A stretch of 64,000 bases of DNA, from positions 1 through 64,000 of the forward strand of contig NZ_JAAJBV010000012.1 of assembly GCF_011392075.1 (NCBI RefSeq), written 5' to 3'. The stretch's first letter is position 1, and every line of letters begins with the position of its first letter. Below the pieces are notes generated by a model. That model worked only from the letters and a program-made list of their open reading frames with translations, was not told the origin of the DNA and made no database searches. Of the stretch, positions 1 through 9,202 are shown piece by piece. The DNA comes from Flavobacterium celericrescens (GTDB lineage Bacteria; Bacteroidota; Bacteroidia; Flavobacteriales; Flavobacteriaceae). The translations under genes and the position numbers were made by a program.

Positions 1-107
<107 letters not shown>

Positions 108-113
108 CTTTTG

Positions 114-147
114 AAAAGCCTGTCTATAATTTAGACAGGCTTTTTTG
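114..147 (+). terminator. Rho-independent terminator of the rRNA operon
   Basis: Perfect inverted repeat AAAGCCTGTCTA/TAGACAGGCTTT with a short loop, followed by a T-rich run, immediately after the 5S gene. Confidence 0.85.
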
Positions 148-175
148 TTTTTAATAAATCGTTCCAACGGGACTC

Positions 176-201
176 AAAAACCACCTTAGTAGGGTGGTTT
201 T
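176..201. terminator. Bidirectional terminator between the rRNA operon and nth
   Basis: Inverted repeat AAACCACC/GGTGGTTT with a short loop and A/T tracts on both sides. It lies just past the nth stop codon, which is read leftwards, so it probably serves as the nth terminator and as a back-up for the rRNA operon. Confidence 0.7.
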
Positions 202-202
202 G

Positions 203-838
203 TTATTGGTTTAAATTTTTAAAATAGTTACAATGTGTATTTATTGGACAATCATCACATCTTGGATTAGTTGGTCGACAAATTTCTCTTCCTAAAAAGG
301 AGAAAGCCATTCCAATTTCGTTCCAAATTTCATAGGGAAGCTTTTGTATTAATAGCTTTTCAATTTTATTGCCATCTTCATATTTTGGTGTTAAACCTAC
401 TTTTGGTGCGACTCTAATGACATGTAAATCAACAATAATTCCTTCCGCTTTTTGATTGGTTTCTCTTAATATTACGTTAGCAGACTTTCTTCCAATGCCT
501 TTTAATGCAATTAAATCGGTTAAGTTTGTTGGAACTGCACTATCAGTTTTTAGAAGTTTGGCTAATTCATATAGCCAAGTTGTTTTTGTGGGGTAATTTT
601 TGACTTTTGTAAAATAAGGGGTGATATCTTCAATACTTGAATTTGAAATGCTTTCAAGATTAGGATATTTTTCAAAAAAAGGAATAGTGATATTATTAAT
701 ATTTGCATCCGAATCTTGGGCAGACAAAATCACCATTATTAGCAATTGATAGGTGTTATTATAGTGTAAGGGATGTTTTCTTCCTTTATATTTATTAATT
801 AAGGGTTCTAGATTTTCTTTCCAATTTTCAAATAACAT
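203..838 (-). CDS. nth: Endonuclease III (DNA-(apurinic or apyrimidinic site) lyase)
   Basis: Bifunctional DNA glycosylase/AP lyase of cytosolic base-excision repair, acting on oxidised pyrimidines. The 211-aa length is normal for the family. The helix-hairpin-helix LIALKGIGRKSANVIL carries the catalytic lysine of the GRK motif, followed by the catalytic aspartate in VDLHVIRV (the family usually has VDTHV). The C-terminus has the [4Fe-4S] cluster cysteines spaced C-X6-C-X2-C-X5-C. It stands alone on the minus strand, with terminators on both sides of its transcript. The assignment is secure. Confidence 0.95.
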   Translation of the reverse strand: MLFENWKENLEPLINKYKGRKHPLHYNNTYQLLIMVILSAQDSDANINNITIPFFEKYPNLESISNSSIEDITPYFTKVKNYPTKTTWLYELAKLLKTDSAVPTNLTDLIALKGIGRKSANVILRETNQKAEGIIVDLHVIRVAPKVGLTPKYEDGNKIEKLLIQKLPYEIWNEIGMAFSFLGREICRPTNPRCDDCPINTHCNYFKNLNQ

Positions 839-856
839 TTTTATTTTAAAGGTAAT

Positions 857-894
857 AAAAAAAGGAGTTCAGCAATCAAGTTGAACTCCTTTTG
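857..894 (-). terminator. Terminator of the acyl-CoA dehydrogenase gene
   Basis: Inverted repeat AAGGAGTTCA/TGAACTCCTT with a T tract on the minus strand, directly downstream of the acyl-CoA dehydrogenase stop codon and upstream of nth. Confidence 0.8.
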
Positions 895-911
895 TGAATT
901 ATTTATTTTAA

Positions 912-2051
912 CTATTTTACTAAACCTCTCGAAATAACAATTCTTTGAATTTCTGAAGTTCCTTCGTAAATCTGAGTGATTTTAGAATCACGCATCATTC
1001 TTTCTACGTGGTATTCGCTTACATAACCATTTCCACCGTGAATTTGTACAGCATCATTTGCTACTTCTAAAGCGATTTCTGAAGCGTATAATTTAGCCAT
1101 AGCACCAGAATGTGCAATATCTTCACCATTGTCTTTTTCAGATGCTGCTTTGTGAATTAACAATCTAGCACATGTAATTTTAACATGCATATCTGCTAAT
1201 TTGAAAGCAATTGCTTGGTGGTTGAAAATTGGTTTTCCGAAGGCAACACGTTCTTGCGAATATTTTAACGCTAATTCATAAGCTCCTTGTGCAATACCTA
1301 ACGCTTGAGATGCAATACCAATTCTTCCTCCGTTTAAAGTTGACATTGCGAAAGCAAATCCGAATCCGTCTGCACCAATTCTGTTTTCTTTTGGAACTTT
1401 TACATCATTAAATAATAAAGTATGAGTATCCGATCCACGGATTCCCATTTTCTTTTCTTTTGGACCTACCTCAAAACCTGGCATTCCTTTTTCTACAATA
1501 AGAACGTTAATTCCTTTATGTCCTTTTGAAGCATCAGTTTGAGCAATTACTAAATAAGTTGAAGCTGTTCCTCCATTCGTAATCCAGTTTTTAGTTCCAT
1601 TTACTAAATAATGGTCTCCCATGTCGATAGCAGTAGTTCTTTGCGAAGTTGCGTCTGAACCTGCTTCAGGCTCTGACAAACAAAAAGCTCCGATTACTTC
1701 ACCTTTTGCTAACGGTGTTAAGTATTTTATTTTTTGTTCTTCTGAACCGTATTTTTCTAAACCAGCACAAACTAAAGAGTTGTTTACAGACATAATAACC
1801 GCAGCAGAAGCGTCTACTTTTGCAATTTCTTCCATTGCTAAAACGTAAGAAACACTATCTAATCCAGCTCCTCCGTATTTTGGATCTACCATCATTCCTA
1901 AGAAGCCAAGTTCGCCCATCATTTTCACTTGTTCTGTTGGGAATTTTGAATGTTCATCTCTTTCAATAACTCCAGGTAATAATTCTGTTTGAGCAAAATC
2001 TCTAGCGGCTTGCTGAATCATTAAATGCTCTTCGGTTAATTTAAAATCCAT
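912..2051 (-). CDS. Acyl-CoA dehydrogenase
   Basis: FAD-dependent acyl-CoA dehydrogenase (379 aa, normal length) catalysing alpha,beta-desaturation of acyl-CoA in fatty acid or branched-chain amino acid breakdown. The alpha-helical N-domain (1-120), the FAD-binding segment AFCLSEPEAGSDA (about 120-135) and WITNGG (about 156-161) are present. The C-terminal domain carries QIHGGNGYVSEYHVERMMRD and YEGTSEIQRIVISR; the glutamate of YEGT is the expected catalytic base. The length and YEGTSEIQ fit short-chain/butyryl-type enzymes, but substrate specificity cannot be read from sequence. It is a monocistronic gene with its own promoter and terminator. Confidence 0.94.
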   Translation of the reverse strand: MDFKLTEEHLMIQQAARDFAQTELLPGVIERDEHSKFPTEQVKMMGELGFLGMMVDPKYGGAGLDSVSYVLAMEEIAKVDASAAVIMSVNNSLVCAGLEKYGSEEQKIKYLTPLAKGEVIGAFCLSEPEAGSDATSQRTTAIDMGDHYLVNGTKNWITNGGTASTYLVIAQTDASKGHKGINVLIVEKGMPGFEVGPKEKKMGIRGSDTHTLLFNDVKVPKENRIGADGFGFAFAMSTLNGGRIGIASQALGIAQGAYELALKYSQERVAFGKPIFNHQAIAFKLADMHVKITCARLLIHKAASEKDNGEDIAHSGAMAKLYASEIALEVANDAVQIHGGNGYVSEYHVERMMRDSKITQIYEGTSEIQRIVISRGLVK

Positions 2052-2094
2052 ATTATTTAGATGTAATGTTTGATAATTTTTTAATTTGAGACTC

Positions 2095-2125
2095 CAAATG
2101 TAACTATTTATTAGGAAAATTTCAA
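2095..2125 (-). promoter_or_regulatory. Predicted promoter of the acyl-CoA dehydrogenase gene
   Basis: Minus-strand TACATTTG (2095-2102) matches the Bacteroidota -7 consensus TAnnTTTG. TTG at 2123-2125 is 20 bp upstream and matches the -33 box. The start codon is about 45 bp downstream of the -7 box. Confidence 0.55.
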
Positions 2126-2147
2126 TAACAATTTGTAATTTTAACCC

Positions 2148-3209
2148 ATGTTTAAAGAAAACTACAACGTTATCGGAGTTATGTCGGGCACATCGTTAGA
2201 TGGCGTCGATTTGGCTTACATAAAATTCAATAATTCAGATCGTTGGATGTTTGAAATTTTTCAATCCGAAACCGTTTCTTATTCTGAAGAATGGCTTACC
2301 AAATTGAAAAATGCGATTCATTTTAGTACATCAGAATTAGAAGAATTGAATATATCCTATACCAAACTTTTAGCTTCAATAATTTCTGAATTTATTTTCA
2401 AGCACCATCTGACTGAAATTGATGCCGTTTGTAGTCATGGTCACACTATTTTACACCAACCTCAAAACGGATTTACACTTCAAATAGGAAATCTTCCAAT
2501 GATTCGCGATTTAGTTAATCAAACGATTGTTTGCGATTTTAGGGTGCAAGATGTACAATTTGGTGGTCAAGGCGCTCCATTGGTGCCGATAGGAGATGAA
2601 TTACTTTTTTCTGAATATGATTATTGTTTGAATTTAGGCGGATTTTCGAATGTTTCATTTAGTGAAAATAGAAAACGAATTGCATTTGATATTTCGCCGG
2701 TGAATACAGTTTTGAATTATTTTGCCAACGAATTAGGTTTTCCGTATGACGATGCTGGAAATTTAGCAAAATCAGGAAACATAAATCAAGATTTATTGAG
2801 ACAACTGAATGATTTAGAATTCTATACTTTACTTTATCCAAAATCATTAGGAATGGAATTTGTGAATGCAAAAATTTTCCCTTTGATAAATTCGTATCCA
2901 ATCGATGAAAAAGATAAACTTCGCACATTTGTAGAACATATTACATTTCAAATTGCAAAAATTTGTAATAAACCAAATGCAAAATTATTTATAACAGGAG
3001 GAGGCGCTTATAATCGATTTTTAATTGAAAGATTGCGTAATTATTTACCTACAACTGATGTTGTGATTCCTGATGATAAAACCATTCAATTTAAAGAAGC
3101 TTTGATTTTTGGATTTTTAGGAGTTTTACGATTGCGAGATGAAATTAATGTTTTGTCTTCTGTAACAGGAGCAAAACAGGACCATTCTTCAGGAATTATT
3201 TTTAAATGA
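2148..3209 (+). CDS. anmK: Anhydro-N-acetylmuramic acid kinase
   Basis: Phosphorylates and hydrolyses 1,6-anhydro-MurNAc to MurNAc-6-phosphate during cytosolic peptidoglycan recycling. The N-terminal VMSGTSLDGVDLAYI is the diagnostic AnmK phosphate-binding motif. CSHGHTILHQP, VCDFRVQDVQFGGQGAPLVP and the C-terminal LFITGGGAYNRFL are further family signatures of the ASKHA fold. The 353-aa length is slightly short of E. coli AnmK (about 370 aa) but complete. The gene is divergent from the acyl-CoA dehydrogenase. Together with the Mpl-type ligase at 57891-59246 it implies cell-wall recycling in this organism. Confidence 0.94.
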   Translation: MFKENYNVIGVMSGTSLDGVDLAYIKFNNSDRWMFEIFQSETVSYSEEWLTKLKNAIHFSTSELEELNISYTKLLASIISEFIFKHHLTEIDAVCSHGHTILHQPQNGFTLQIGNLPMIRDLVNQTIVCDFRVQDVQFGGQGAPLVPIGDELLFSEYDYCLNLGGFSNVSFSENRKRIAFDISPVNTVLNYFANELGFPYDDAGNLAKSGNINQDLLRQLNDLEFYTLLYPKSLGMEFVNAKIFPLINSYPIDEKDKLRTFVEHITFQIAKICNKPNAKLFITGGGAYNRFLIERLRNYLPTTDVVIPDDKTIQFKEALIFGFLGVLRLRDEINVLSSVTGAKQDHSSGIIFK

Positions 3210-3262
3210 ATTATTTAAGACCAAAAATTATAGATTACATATAAGAGCTTATACAGAATATG

Positions 3263-3270
3263 TATATTTG
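3263..3270 (+). promoter_or_regulatory. Predicted -7 promoter element of the amino acid dehydrogenase gene
   Basis: TATATTTG is an exact match to TAnnTTTG, 26 bp before the ATG at 3296. It overlaps the alternative upstream ATG at 3260, which therefore cannot be in the mRNA; this element decides the start codon. No good -33 TTG was found at the right distance. Confidence 0.55.
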
Positions 3271-3295
3271 CAAAACCATAAAATTAACTAACACA

Positions 3296-4522
3296 ATGAA
3301 AGATTTATTACAAAAATTTGAAAACAAAGAGCCAGAAATAATATTTAATTGGAAAGACCCAGAAACTGATGCAGAAGGATGGACAGTAATCAACTCATTA
3401 AGAGGTGGTGCTGCAGGTGGTGGAACTAGAATGCGAAAAGGGTTGGATATGAATGAGGTTCTTTCGTTAGCTAAGACTATGGAGGTTAAGTTTTCTGTTT
3501 CCGGACCAGCAATTGGTGGTGCTAAATCAGGAATTAATTTTGATCCAAACGATCCAAGAAAAAAAGGAGTTTTAGAAAGATGGTATAAAGCCGTTTCTCC
3601 ATTATTAAAAAATTACTACGGAACAGGTGGCGATTTGAATGTAGATGAAATTCACGAAGTAATTCCAATGACCGAAGATTGTGGTGTTTGGCATCCACAA
3701 GAAGGTGTTTTCAATGGTCACTTTAAGCCAACGGAAGCGGATAAAATTAACAGAATTGGACAATTACGTCAAGGGGTTATTAAAGTAATTGAAAACCCAA
3801 ATTTCTCTCCAGATGTCAATAGAAAATATACCGTTGCCGACATGATTACAGGTTATGGTGTTGCTGAAGCGGCACGACATTATTATGATATTTATGGAGG
3901 TTCAATCGTTGGTAAAAAAGCTATCGTGCAAGGTTTTGGAAACGTAGGTTCGGCAGCTGCTTTTTATTTAGCTCAAATGGGAGCTAAAGTAGTAGGAATC
4001 ATCGATAGAGACGGTGGAATTATCAATGAAAATGGTTATTCTTTTGAAGAAATTAAAGCATTGTTTCTAAATAAAGATGGAAATAAATTAGTAGCAGATA
4101 ATATGATTCCTTTTGCTGAAATCAATGAAAAAATTTGGTCAATGGGTGCTCAAGTATTTGCTCCATGTGCTGCTTCAAGATTGGTTGCTAAAGATCAAGT
4201 AGATAGCATGATTGCTTCTGGATTAGAAGTAATTTCAAGTGGTGCGAATGTTCCATTTGCTGATAAAGAAATTTTCTTCGGGCCTATTATGGAAGAAACG
4301 GATAAAAAAGTAAGTTTAATTCCTGACTTCATCGCAAATTGCGGAATGGCAAGAGTTTTTGCTTATTTCATGGAGAAAAAAGTACAAATGACAGATGAAG
4401 CTATTTTTTCAGATACTTCAAACACAATTAAAAATGCAATTCAAAAAGCACATAATTTGAATTCAGATAAAAAGAATATCAGTGCAACTGCTTTTGAAAT
4501 TGCACTGAAGCAATTAGTGTAA
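3296..4522 (+). CDS. Glu/Leu/Phe/Val-family amino acid dehydrogenase
   Basis: NAD(P)-dependent oxidative deaminase of the Glu/Leu/Phe/Val dehydrogenase superfamily (408 aa from this start). The dimerisation/substrate domain shows the glycine-rich SLRGGAAGGGTRMRKG and GPAIGGAKSGINFDP, where the lysine of GGAKSG is the expected catalytic residue. The Rossmann domain shows VQGFGNVGSAAAFYLAQMGA near residue 215-235. The sequence is distant from classical hexameric GdhA, so whether glutamate or a branched-chain amino acid is the substrate is open. The 3260 ATG was rejected because a -7 promoter element overlaps it. nhaA begins on the last base of the stop codon, so the two are translationally coupled. 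Confidence 0.88.
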   Translation: MKDLLQKFENKEPEIIFNWKDPETDAEGWTVINSLRGGAAGGGTRMRKGLDMNEVLSLAKTMEVKFSVSGPAIGGAKSGINFDPNDPRKKGVLERWYKAVSPLLKNYYGTGGDLNVDEIHEVIPMTEDCGVWHPQEGVFNGHFKPTEADKINRIGQLRQGVIKVIENPNFSPDVNRKYTVADMITGYGVAEAARHYYDIYGGSIVGKKAIVQGFGNVGSAAAFYLAQMGAKVVGIIDRDGGIINENGYSFEEIKALFLNKDGNKLVADNMIPFAEINEKIWSMGAQVFAPCAASRLVAKDQVDSMIASGLEVISSGANVPFADKEIFFGPIMEETDKKVSLIPDFIANCGMARVFAYFMEKKVQMTDEAIFSDTSNTIKNAIQKAHNLNSDKKNISATAFEIALKQLV

Positions 4523-5664
4523 TGAAACTAACAAAACTTTTTACTTCTTTTTTTGAAAGCGAAAAAGCGGGCGGACTAATTTTATTAATCTGTACCGCTT
4601 TTTCGTTATTGATTTCAAATTCATCATTTTCTGAGAGTTATTTTGCAATTTGGCATCACCCAATAGCAAATCATAGTTTTGAACATTGGATTAATGATGG
4701 ATTAATGGCGATTTTCTTTTTGATGATTGGATTAGAATTAGAGAGAGAAGTTTATATAGGTGAACTGTCAAAATTGAAGGAAGCAATATTGCCTATTTCT
4801 GGAGCATTGGGTGGAATGATTTTTCCAGCATTAATTTTCTTATTGTTCAATTTTGGTACAGAAACTCAATCGGGAATTGGAATTCCTATGGCTACGGATA
4901 TAGCTTTTGCATTAGGTGTTTTGTCTTTAGTAGGTAAAAATGTGCCTAATTCATTAAAAGTGTTCTTAACTGCTTTAGCAGTGATAGATGATTTAGGAGC
5001 AATTATTGTTATTGCATTGTTCTATACTAAAACACTTTATTTTGTTAATCTGATAATTTCATTGTCAATTTTTGCTGGGCTTTTGGTTTTAAATAGAATG
5101 AAGGTGAATAATCTATGGATTTATTTATTGGCGGGTGTTTTTATGTGGTATTTCATGCTGAATTCTGGAGTTCATGCAACTATAACAGGTGTTTTATTAG
5201 CATTTGCGATTCCTTTTCAAGATGGTTCTGAAAATACAATTTCCTATAAATTAGAGCAATTTTTACATAAACCAGTTGCATTTTTTATATTGCCTTTGTT
5301 TGCCTTGTGTAATACAGCAATTGTAATTGGTTCTGACTGGTTGCACAATTTTTCCAAAGAATATTCATTAGGAATAATCTTTGGATTAGTTATTGGAAAA
5401 CCATTAGGCATTGTGTTGTTTACTTTTTTAATGGTAAAGTTGAGGATTACACAATTACCAGAAGATTTAAATTGGAAAAAAATAATTGGTGTTGGCTTTT
5501 TAGCTGGAATTGGATTTACAATGTCGATTTTCATCACATTGTTAGCTTTTGATAACGTTACAGTTATAAATAATGCTAAGTTTATGATTCTTGTTGCATC
5601 TTTATTGTCAGGAATTATTGGATTTTTATCTTTTAAAGTAAAAAATGGCTCAAAAATTGTATAA
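4522..5664 (+). CDS. nhaA: Na+/H+ antiporter NhaA
   Basis: Inner-membrane electrogenic Na+/H+ antiporter (380 aa, normal length) exporting sodium under alkaline or saline stress. About eleven to twelve hydrophobic helices are visible. The hallmark segments are MIGLELEREVYIGEL, MATDIAFALGVLSL and LTALAVIDDLGAIIVIALFY; the paired aspartates of VIDD are the ion-binding site, and the glycine-rich FLAGIGFTMSIFI near the C-terminus completes the family pattern. The ATG overlaps the TAA of the preceding dehydrogenase (TAATG). Confidence 0.94.
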   Translation: MKLTKLFTSFFESEKAGGLILLICTAFSLLISNSSFSESYFAIWHHPIANHSFEHWINDGLMAIFFLMIGLELEREVYIGELSKLKEAILPISGALGGMIFPALIFLLFNFGTETQSGIGIPMATDIAFALGVLSLVGKNVPNSLKVFLTALAVIDDLGAIIVIALFYTKTLYFVNLIISLSIFAGLLVLNRMKVNNLWIYLLAGVFMWYFMLNSGVHATITGVLLAFAIPFQDGSENTISYKLEQFLHKPVAFFILPLFALCNTAIVIGSDWLHNFSKEYSLGIIFGLVIGKPLGIVLFTFLMVKLRITQLPEDLNWKKIIGVGFLAGIGFTMSIFITLLAFDNVTVINNAKFMILVASLLSGIIGFLSFKVKNGSKIV

Positions 5665-5688
5665 TTTTTAATAGCTTTATGCGTTATA

Positions 5689-6708
5689 ATGCTAATAATA
5701 TTGCTACCCATGAGAAGAAAAGGTAAAATACTAGAATTCTTAATAGAATATGTTCCTTTGTCGTTACTACTGACAGTATTATTTTCAGTGTTGTTTTTTG
5801 TTTTATATCAACAACTTCAAAAAAATATGATTCCAGATAAAAGAAGATCTTTTATTTTGAGTACATATTCTTTCGTGTCTATTATTCTAATATTATTTTC
5901 TATACGATTTTGGCCTCCTTCAAATATTAAAGAAATCATCATTGCTCAAGGTGGAGGTGGTGGGGGTATAGAAGTTAATTTTGGTGATAGTGATTTGGGT
6001 TCTGGCAATAATTATGAGAGTGAGGTTTTAGATGTAAGTAATGAAAAAGCGGTTTCTAAAGCGGAAGAAGCTCCAGCTGAAGATGTAATCACTCAGGATA
6101 ATGCTGCTGAAGATGTTCCTTCTGTGATTAAAACACCAACAAAAGAAAAATCTAAAGAAGTAGTAAAAAAAGAAGTAAAACCAACAGAGACTAAAGTTAA
6201 TCCTGTAAAGAAAAATGCAGCTTTAACCAATATTTTAAATGGAAAGAAAAAAGGCGGTGATGGTGATGATAATGTTGCTGGTAATAAAGGAAAGAAAAAC
6301 GGAAGTTTAAGTTCGACAGACTATTATGGCGATGGGGGTTCTGGTGGAGGCTCTGGAGGTGGTAATGGAAAAGGTACAGGTACTGGTGACGGCGATGGAA
6401 CGGGTCCTGGCTCTGGCAATGGAAGCGGTGGAGGAGTCGGTTATTCATTAGGAAACAGAAAGGCATTGGTTAAACCGGCACCAAAATATGTTTGTAACGA
6501 ATCTGGAAAAGTGGTAGTTGAAGTTCAGGTTGATAAAACTGGTAAAACAATTACTGCTGTGGCAGGAGTTAAAGGAACTACTAATACAGCTAAGTGTTTG
6601 TTAGATCAGGCTAAGATTGCTGCGTTAAACACAAAATGGCAGGCTAGTGATAGCGCTCCAGAAACCCAAAGGGGAAATATAATTTACAACTTCACCATTT
6701 CTGAGTAA
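5689..6708 (+). CDS. TonB-family energy transducer with two N-terminal membrane segments
   Basis: Predicted periplasm-spanning protein passing proton-motive force from ExbBD to outer-membrane receptors. Two hydrophobic segments are visible (about residues 20-40 and 54-75), whereas TonB normally has one. After them comes GGGGGGIEVNFGDSD, as in Flavobacterium TonB proteins, then an acidic/Lys-Pro spacer and a long Gly-Ser-Asp linker (about 205-255). The TonB C-terminal domain (about 265-339) contains VVVEVQVDKTGKT and ends with NIIYNFTISE. ATG 5710 (MRRKGK) is an equally good start. exbD-exbB lie next door but convergent, so the three genes cannot be one operon. Confidence 0.82.
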   Translation: MLIILLPMRRKGKILEFLIEYVPLSLLLTVLFSVLFFVLYQQLQKNMIPDKRRSFILSTYSFVSIILILFSIRFWPPSNIKEIIIAQGGGGGGIEVNFGDSDLGSGNNYESEVLDVSNEKAVSKAEEAPAEDVITQDNAAEDVPSVIKTPTKEKSKEVVKKEVKPTETKVNPVKKNAALTNILNGKKKGGDGDDNVAGNKGKKNGSLSSTDYYGDGGSGGGSGGGNGKGTGTGDGDGTGPGSGNGSGGGVGYSLGNRKALVKPAPKYVCNESGKVVVEVQVDKTGKTITAVAGVKGTTNTAKCLLDQAKIAALNTKWQASDSAPETQRGNIIYNFTISE

Positions 6709-6720
6709 TAATATTTAAAA

Positions 6721-6756
6721 AAAAAGACCAACTAATAAAATGTTGGTCTTTTTTTT
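6721..6756. terminator. Bidirectional terminator between tonB-like and exbD
   Basis: Inverted repeat AAAAGACCAAC/GTTGGTCTTTT with A and T tracts on opposite sides. Its right end overlaps the exbD stop codon. Confidence 0.88.
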
Positions 6757-7150
6757 AATTTGGATTCGTGGCTATTACAAATTTTAGGTTGTTTTTTACG
6801 CCTATTTGTAAGACATCAACTAAATCTTGTACTTGCATGTTGAAAGGAATTCTAACCACTACTGTTTGCTCTTTTGCAGGATCTAATTGTGATAGTAGTT
6901 CCTTTTCTAAGTTTTCAAATGAAGTTTCTTGTTTGTCTATGTAAAACCTTTTTTCTTCAGTAACAGATATTGTAATTAACTGTTTGTTTGTTTTTTCATT
7001 TGTTTTAGATTTTGGCAAAGTCATTCGGATTACATTTGGATTTGCCAATGTAGAAATAATTAGAAAAAACAATAGCAAAAAGAACATAATGTCACTCATT
7101 GATGACGCATGAACTTCTGCATGAAATCGTCTATTTCTTTTAATTGCCAT
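6755..7150 (-). CDS. exbD: Biopolymer transport protein ExbD/TolR family
   Basis: 131-aa inner-membrane protein with a short basic N-terminus, one transmembrane helix containing the conserved aspartate (SSMSDIMFFLLLFFLIIST) and a periplasmic domain. The Asp in SDIMFF is the proton-path residue of the family. It overlaps the upstream exbB-like gene by 11 bp, so it is translationally coupled to it. It would form the proton channel complex with ExbB and energise TonB. Confidence 0.9.
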   Translation of the reverse strand: MAIKRNRRFHAEVHASSMSDIMFFLLLFFLIISTLANPNVIRMTLPKSKTNEKTNKQLITISVTEEKRFYIDKQETSFENLEKELLSQLDPAKEQTVVVRIPFNMQVQDLVDVLQIGVKNNLKFVIATNPN

Positions 7151-7844
7151 GTGGTCTTTGGATTATGTTTACGAATTCTAAAACTTGCTTTTGAACATTT
7201 AGCATGAAATGGTCAATCTTGCCATTCAATAAATGATAACCAGCATATGCAAAAAGCCCTACGATAAGTCCGGCTCCTGATGAAATCATTTTTTCATATA
7301 AACCGCCTGAAATATTTCCAATACTAATGTCTTCAGTAATCGAAATGCTGTAGAAAATTTTAATTACTCCACCAATTGTTCCAACAAATCCTAGTGTTGG
7401 TGCCATACCAGCAATTAAACCTAGATGACCCATTTTTTGTTCCATTTCTCCTAATTCAATTTGTGCAGCACGTTCCATGTTAGATTCAATTTCTGCAATT
7501 GGTCGTCCAATAGTTAAAATTCCCTCCTTAACAACTCTTGCTGTAGCGTTGTTGACTCTTTCAGATGCTCCTACGGCTAAGTCAATGTTGCCATTGTTTA
7601 GATGTGTTCTTACTTCTTTTAATAGATAAACATCATTTTTGGTAGATTTACTGATGTAAATATATCGTTCAATAATTAAGTAAATAGTATAAAAGAATAG
7701 AATAGCAATAGGTATTAAAAAAATACCACCTTTAAAGATAAATTCTAAAACAGATACTTCTGTGTCTATTGGTTTTTTGTCTAAAACTTCTGTGGTACTT
7801 TGTGCTATAGTGTCTAGCTGGGTCTGTAAAAAATAAATCATCAT
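7140..7844 (-). CDS. exbB: MotA/TolQ/ExbB proton channel protein
   Basis: 234-aa inner-membrane proton-channel subunit. A first transmembrane helix (about 35-56, FLIPIAILFFYTIYLIIERY) precedes a cytoplasmic helical domain. Two further helices follow, with the family motif GLIAGMAPTLGFVGTIGGVI (about 140-160) and AGLIVGLFAYAGYHLL. It is the first gene of the two-gene exbB-exbD operon on the minus strand. ExbB is preferred over TolQ because of the neighbouring TonB-like gene. Confidence 0.9.
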   Translation of the reverse strand: MMIYFLQTQLDTIAQSTTEVLDKKPIDTEVSVLEFIFKGGIFLIPIAILFFYTIYLIIERYIYISKSTKNDVYLLKEVRTHLNNGNIDLAVGASERVNNATARVVKEGILTIGRPIAEIESNMERAAQIELGEMEQKMGHLGLIAGMAPTLGFVGTIGGVIKIFYSISITEDISIGNISGGLYEKMISSGAGLIVGLFAYAGYHLLNGKIDHFMLNVQKQVLEFVNIIQRPHGN

Positions 7845-7970
7845 ATAAATTTACTCTTAATGTTAATTGTTTAAATAGAATTTGCAATAAAGATACTTTT
7901 CTCTTGTATATTAAACTAAAAAAAAGTAGAAATATTTTGTAAGATGTTTAATTTTATAAAAAAATTAGTA

Positions 7971-9185
7971 ATGAACTATAAAGAAACAACAGAGTGGTTA
8001 TTTAATCAGTTGCCAATGTTTCAAATGCAAGGCGCATCAGCTTATAAAAAAGATTTAACGAATACATTGTTGTTAGCCGAATATTTGCAACATCCAGAAA
8101 CAAAATTCAAATCAATACATGTGGCAGGAACCAACGGCAAGGGGTCTACTTCTTCTATGATTGCCTCCATTTTGCAAGAAGCTGGTTATAAAGTTGGGTT
8201 GTATACTTCACCTCATTTGAAAGATTTTCGCGAGCGTATTAAAATTAATGGAGAAATGATTGCGGAAGATTTTGTGGTCGATTTTGTTATGCAAAACAAG
8301 CGTTTTTTTGAATTAAATCAGTTAAGTTTTTTTGAAATGACTGTTGGTTTAGCATTTGATTATTTTGCAAAAGAACAGGTTGATGTTGCGGTTATCGAAG
8401 TTGGAATGGGAGGAAGGCTTGATTCAACAAATATTATTTCTCCGTTAATTTCTGTTATTACGAATATTGGATTTGATCACACTCAGTTTTTAGGAGATAC
8501 GTTGTCTAAAATTGCTTTCGAAAAGGCTGGTGTTATTAAGAAAAATATTCCAGTAGTTATAGGTGAATATGTTGAAGAAACAAAAAAAGTATTTCAAGAA
8601 AAAGCTATAATTGAAGATGCTCCAATTTATTTTGCCCAAGATAATCCCGAGGTAATTTTTGATTGTGCTTTATTGGGAGATTATCAAGTTCAAAACAAAA
8701 AAACGGCTTTACAGACTATTAATTTGCTAAAAAATAATTTTAATATATCTGAAACAAATATTCGAAATGGTTTCAAAAATGTTATTTTGAACACAGGATT
8801 GCTTGGAAGATGGCAGATTTTGAATAGTAATCCTTTTGTGGTTTGTGATACGGCGCATAATTCTCATGGCTTAAAAATTGTTTTGAATCAAATCGAAAAG
8901 CAGCATTATGAGACGTTACATTTTGTTTTAGGAGTTGTTAATGATAAAGATTTAGACTCTATATTGCCTCTATTTCCAAAAAAAGCAATATATTATTTTA
9001 CAAAACCAAATGTTCCTAGAGGATTAGATTCGAAAATATTACAAGAAAAAGGTAAAGAGTTTGGATTGTTAGGTTGTTTATATGATTCTGTTACAGAAGC
9101 TTATGCTGAAGCGCTAAATAATGCAACGGCAAGTGATTTTATTTATATCGGTGGAAGTACTTTTGTAGTTGCAGAAATTGTGTAA
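7971..9185 (+). CDS. folC: Bifunctional folylpolyglutamate synthase/dihydrofolate synthase
   Basis: Cytosolic Mur-ligase-family enzyme adding glutamate to dihydropteroate and folates (404 aa from this start). The ATP-binding P-loop HVAGTNGKGSTSSMI (residues about 47-61), YTSPHLKDFRERI and EVGMGGRLDSTNII are the FolC signatures, and VCDTAHNSHGL marks the C-terminal domain. An in-frame ATG at 7944 exists, but its nine extra residues are not typical of relatives, which begin near MNYKETTEW. It is the last backbone gene before tRNA-Val and the island. Confidence 0.93.
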   Translation: MNYKETTEWLFNQLPMFQMQGASAYKKDLTNTLLLAEYLQHPETKFKSIHVAGTNGKGSTSSMIASILQEAGYKVGLYTSPHLKDFRERIKINGEMIAEDFVVDFVMQNKRFFELNQLSFFEMTVGLAFDYFAKEQVDVAVIEVGMGGRLDSTNIISPLISVITNIGFDHTQFLGDTLSKIAFEKAGVIKKNIPVVIGEYVEETKKVFQEKAIIEDAPIYFAQDNPEVIFDCALLGDYQVQNKKTALQTINLLKNNFNISETNIRNGFKNVILNTGLLGRWQILNSNPFVVCDTAHNSHGLKIVLNQIEKQHYETLHFVLGVVNDKDLDSILPLFPKKAIYYFTKPNVPRGLDSKILQEKGKEFGLLGCLYDSVTEAYAEALNNATASDFIYIGGSTFVVAEIV

Positions 9186-9202
9186 TTTTTTTTAAAAAAG
9201 AC

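Noticed and set aside
3260..3295. Upstream ATG extending the amino acid dehydrogenase by 12 codons
   Set aside because: The -7 promoter element TATATTTG overlaps these codons, so they would not be transcribed.
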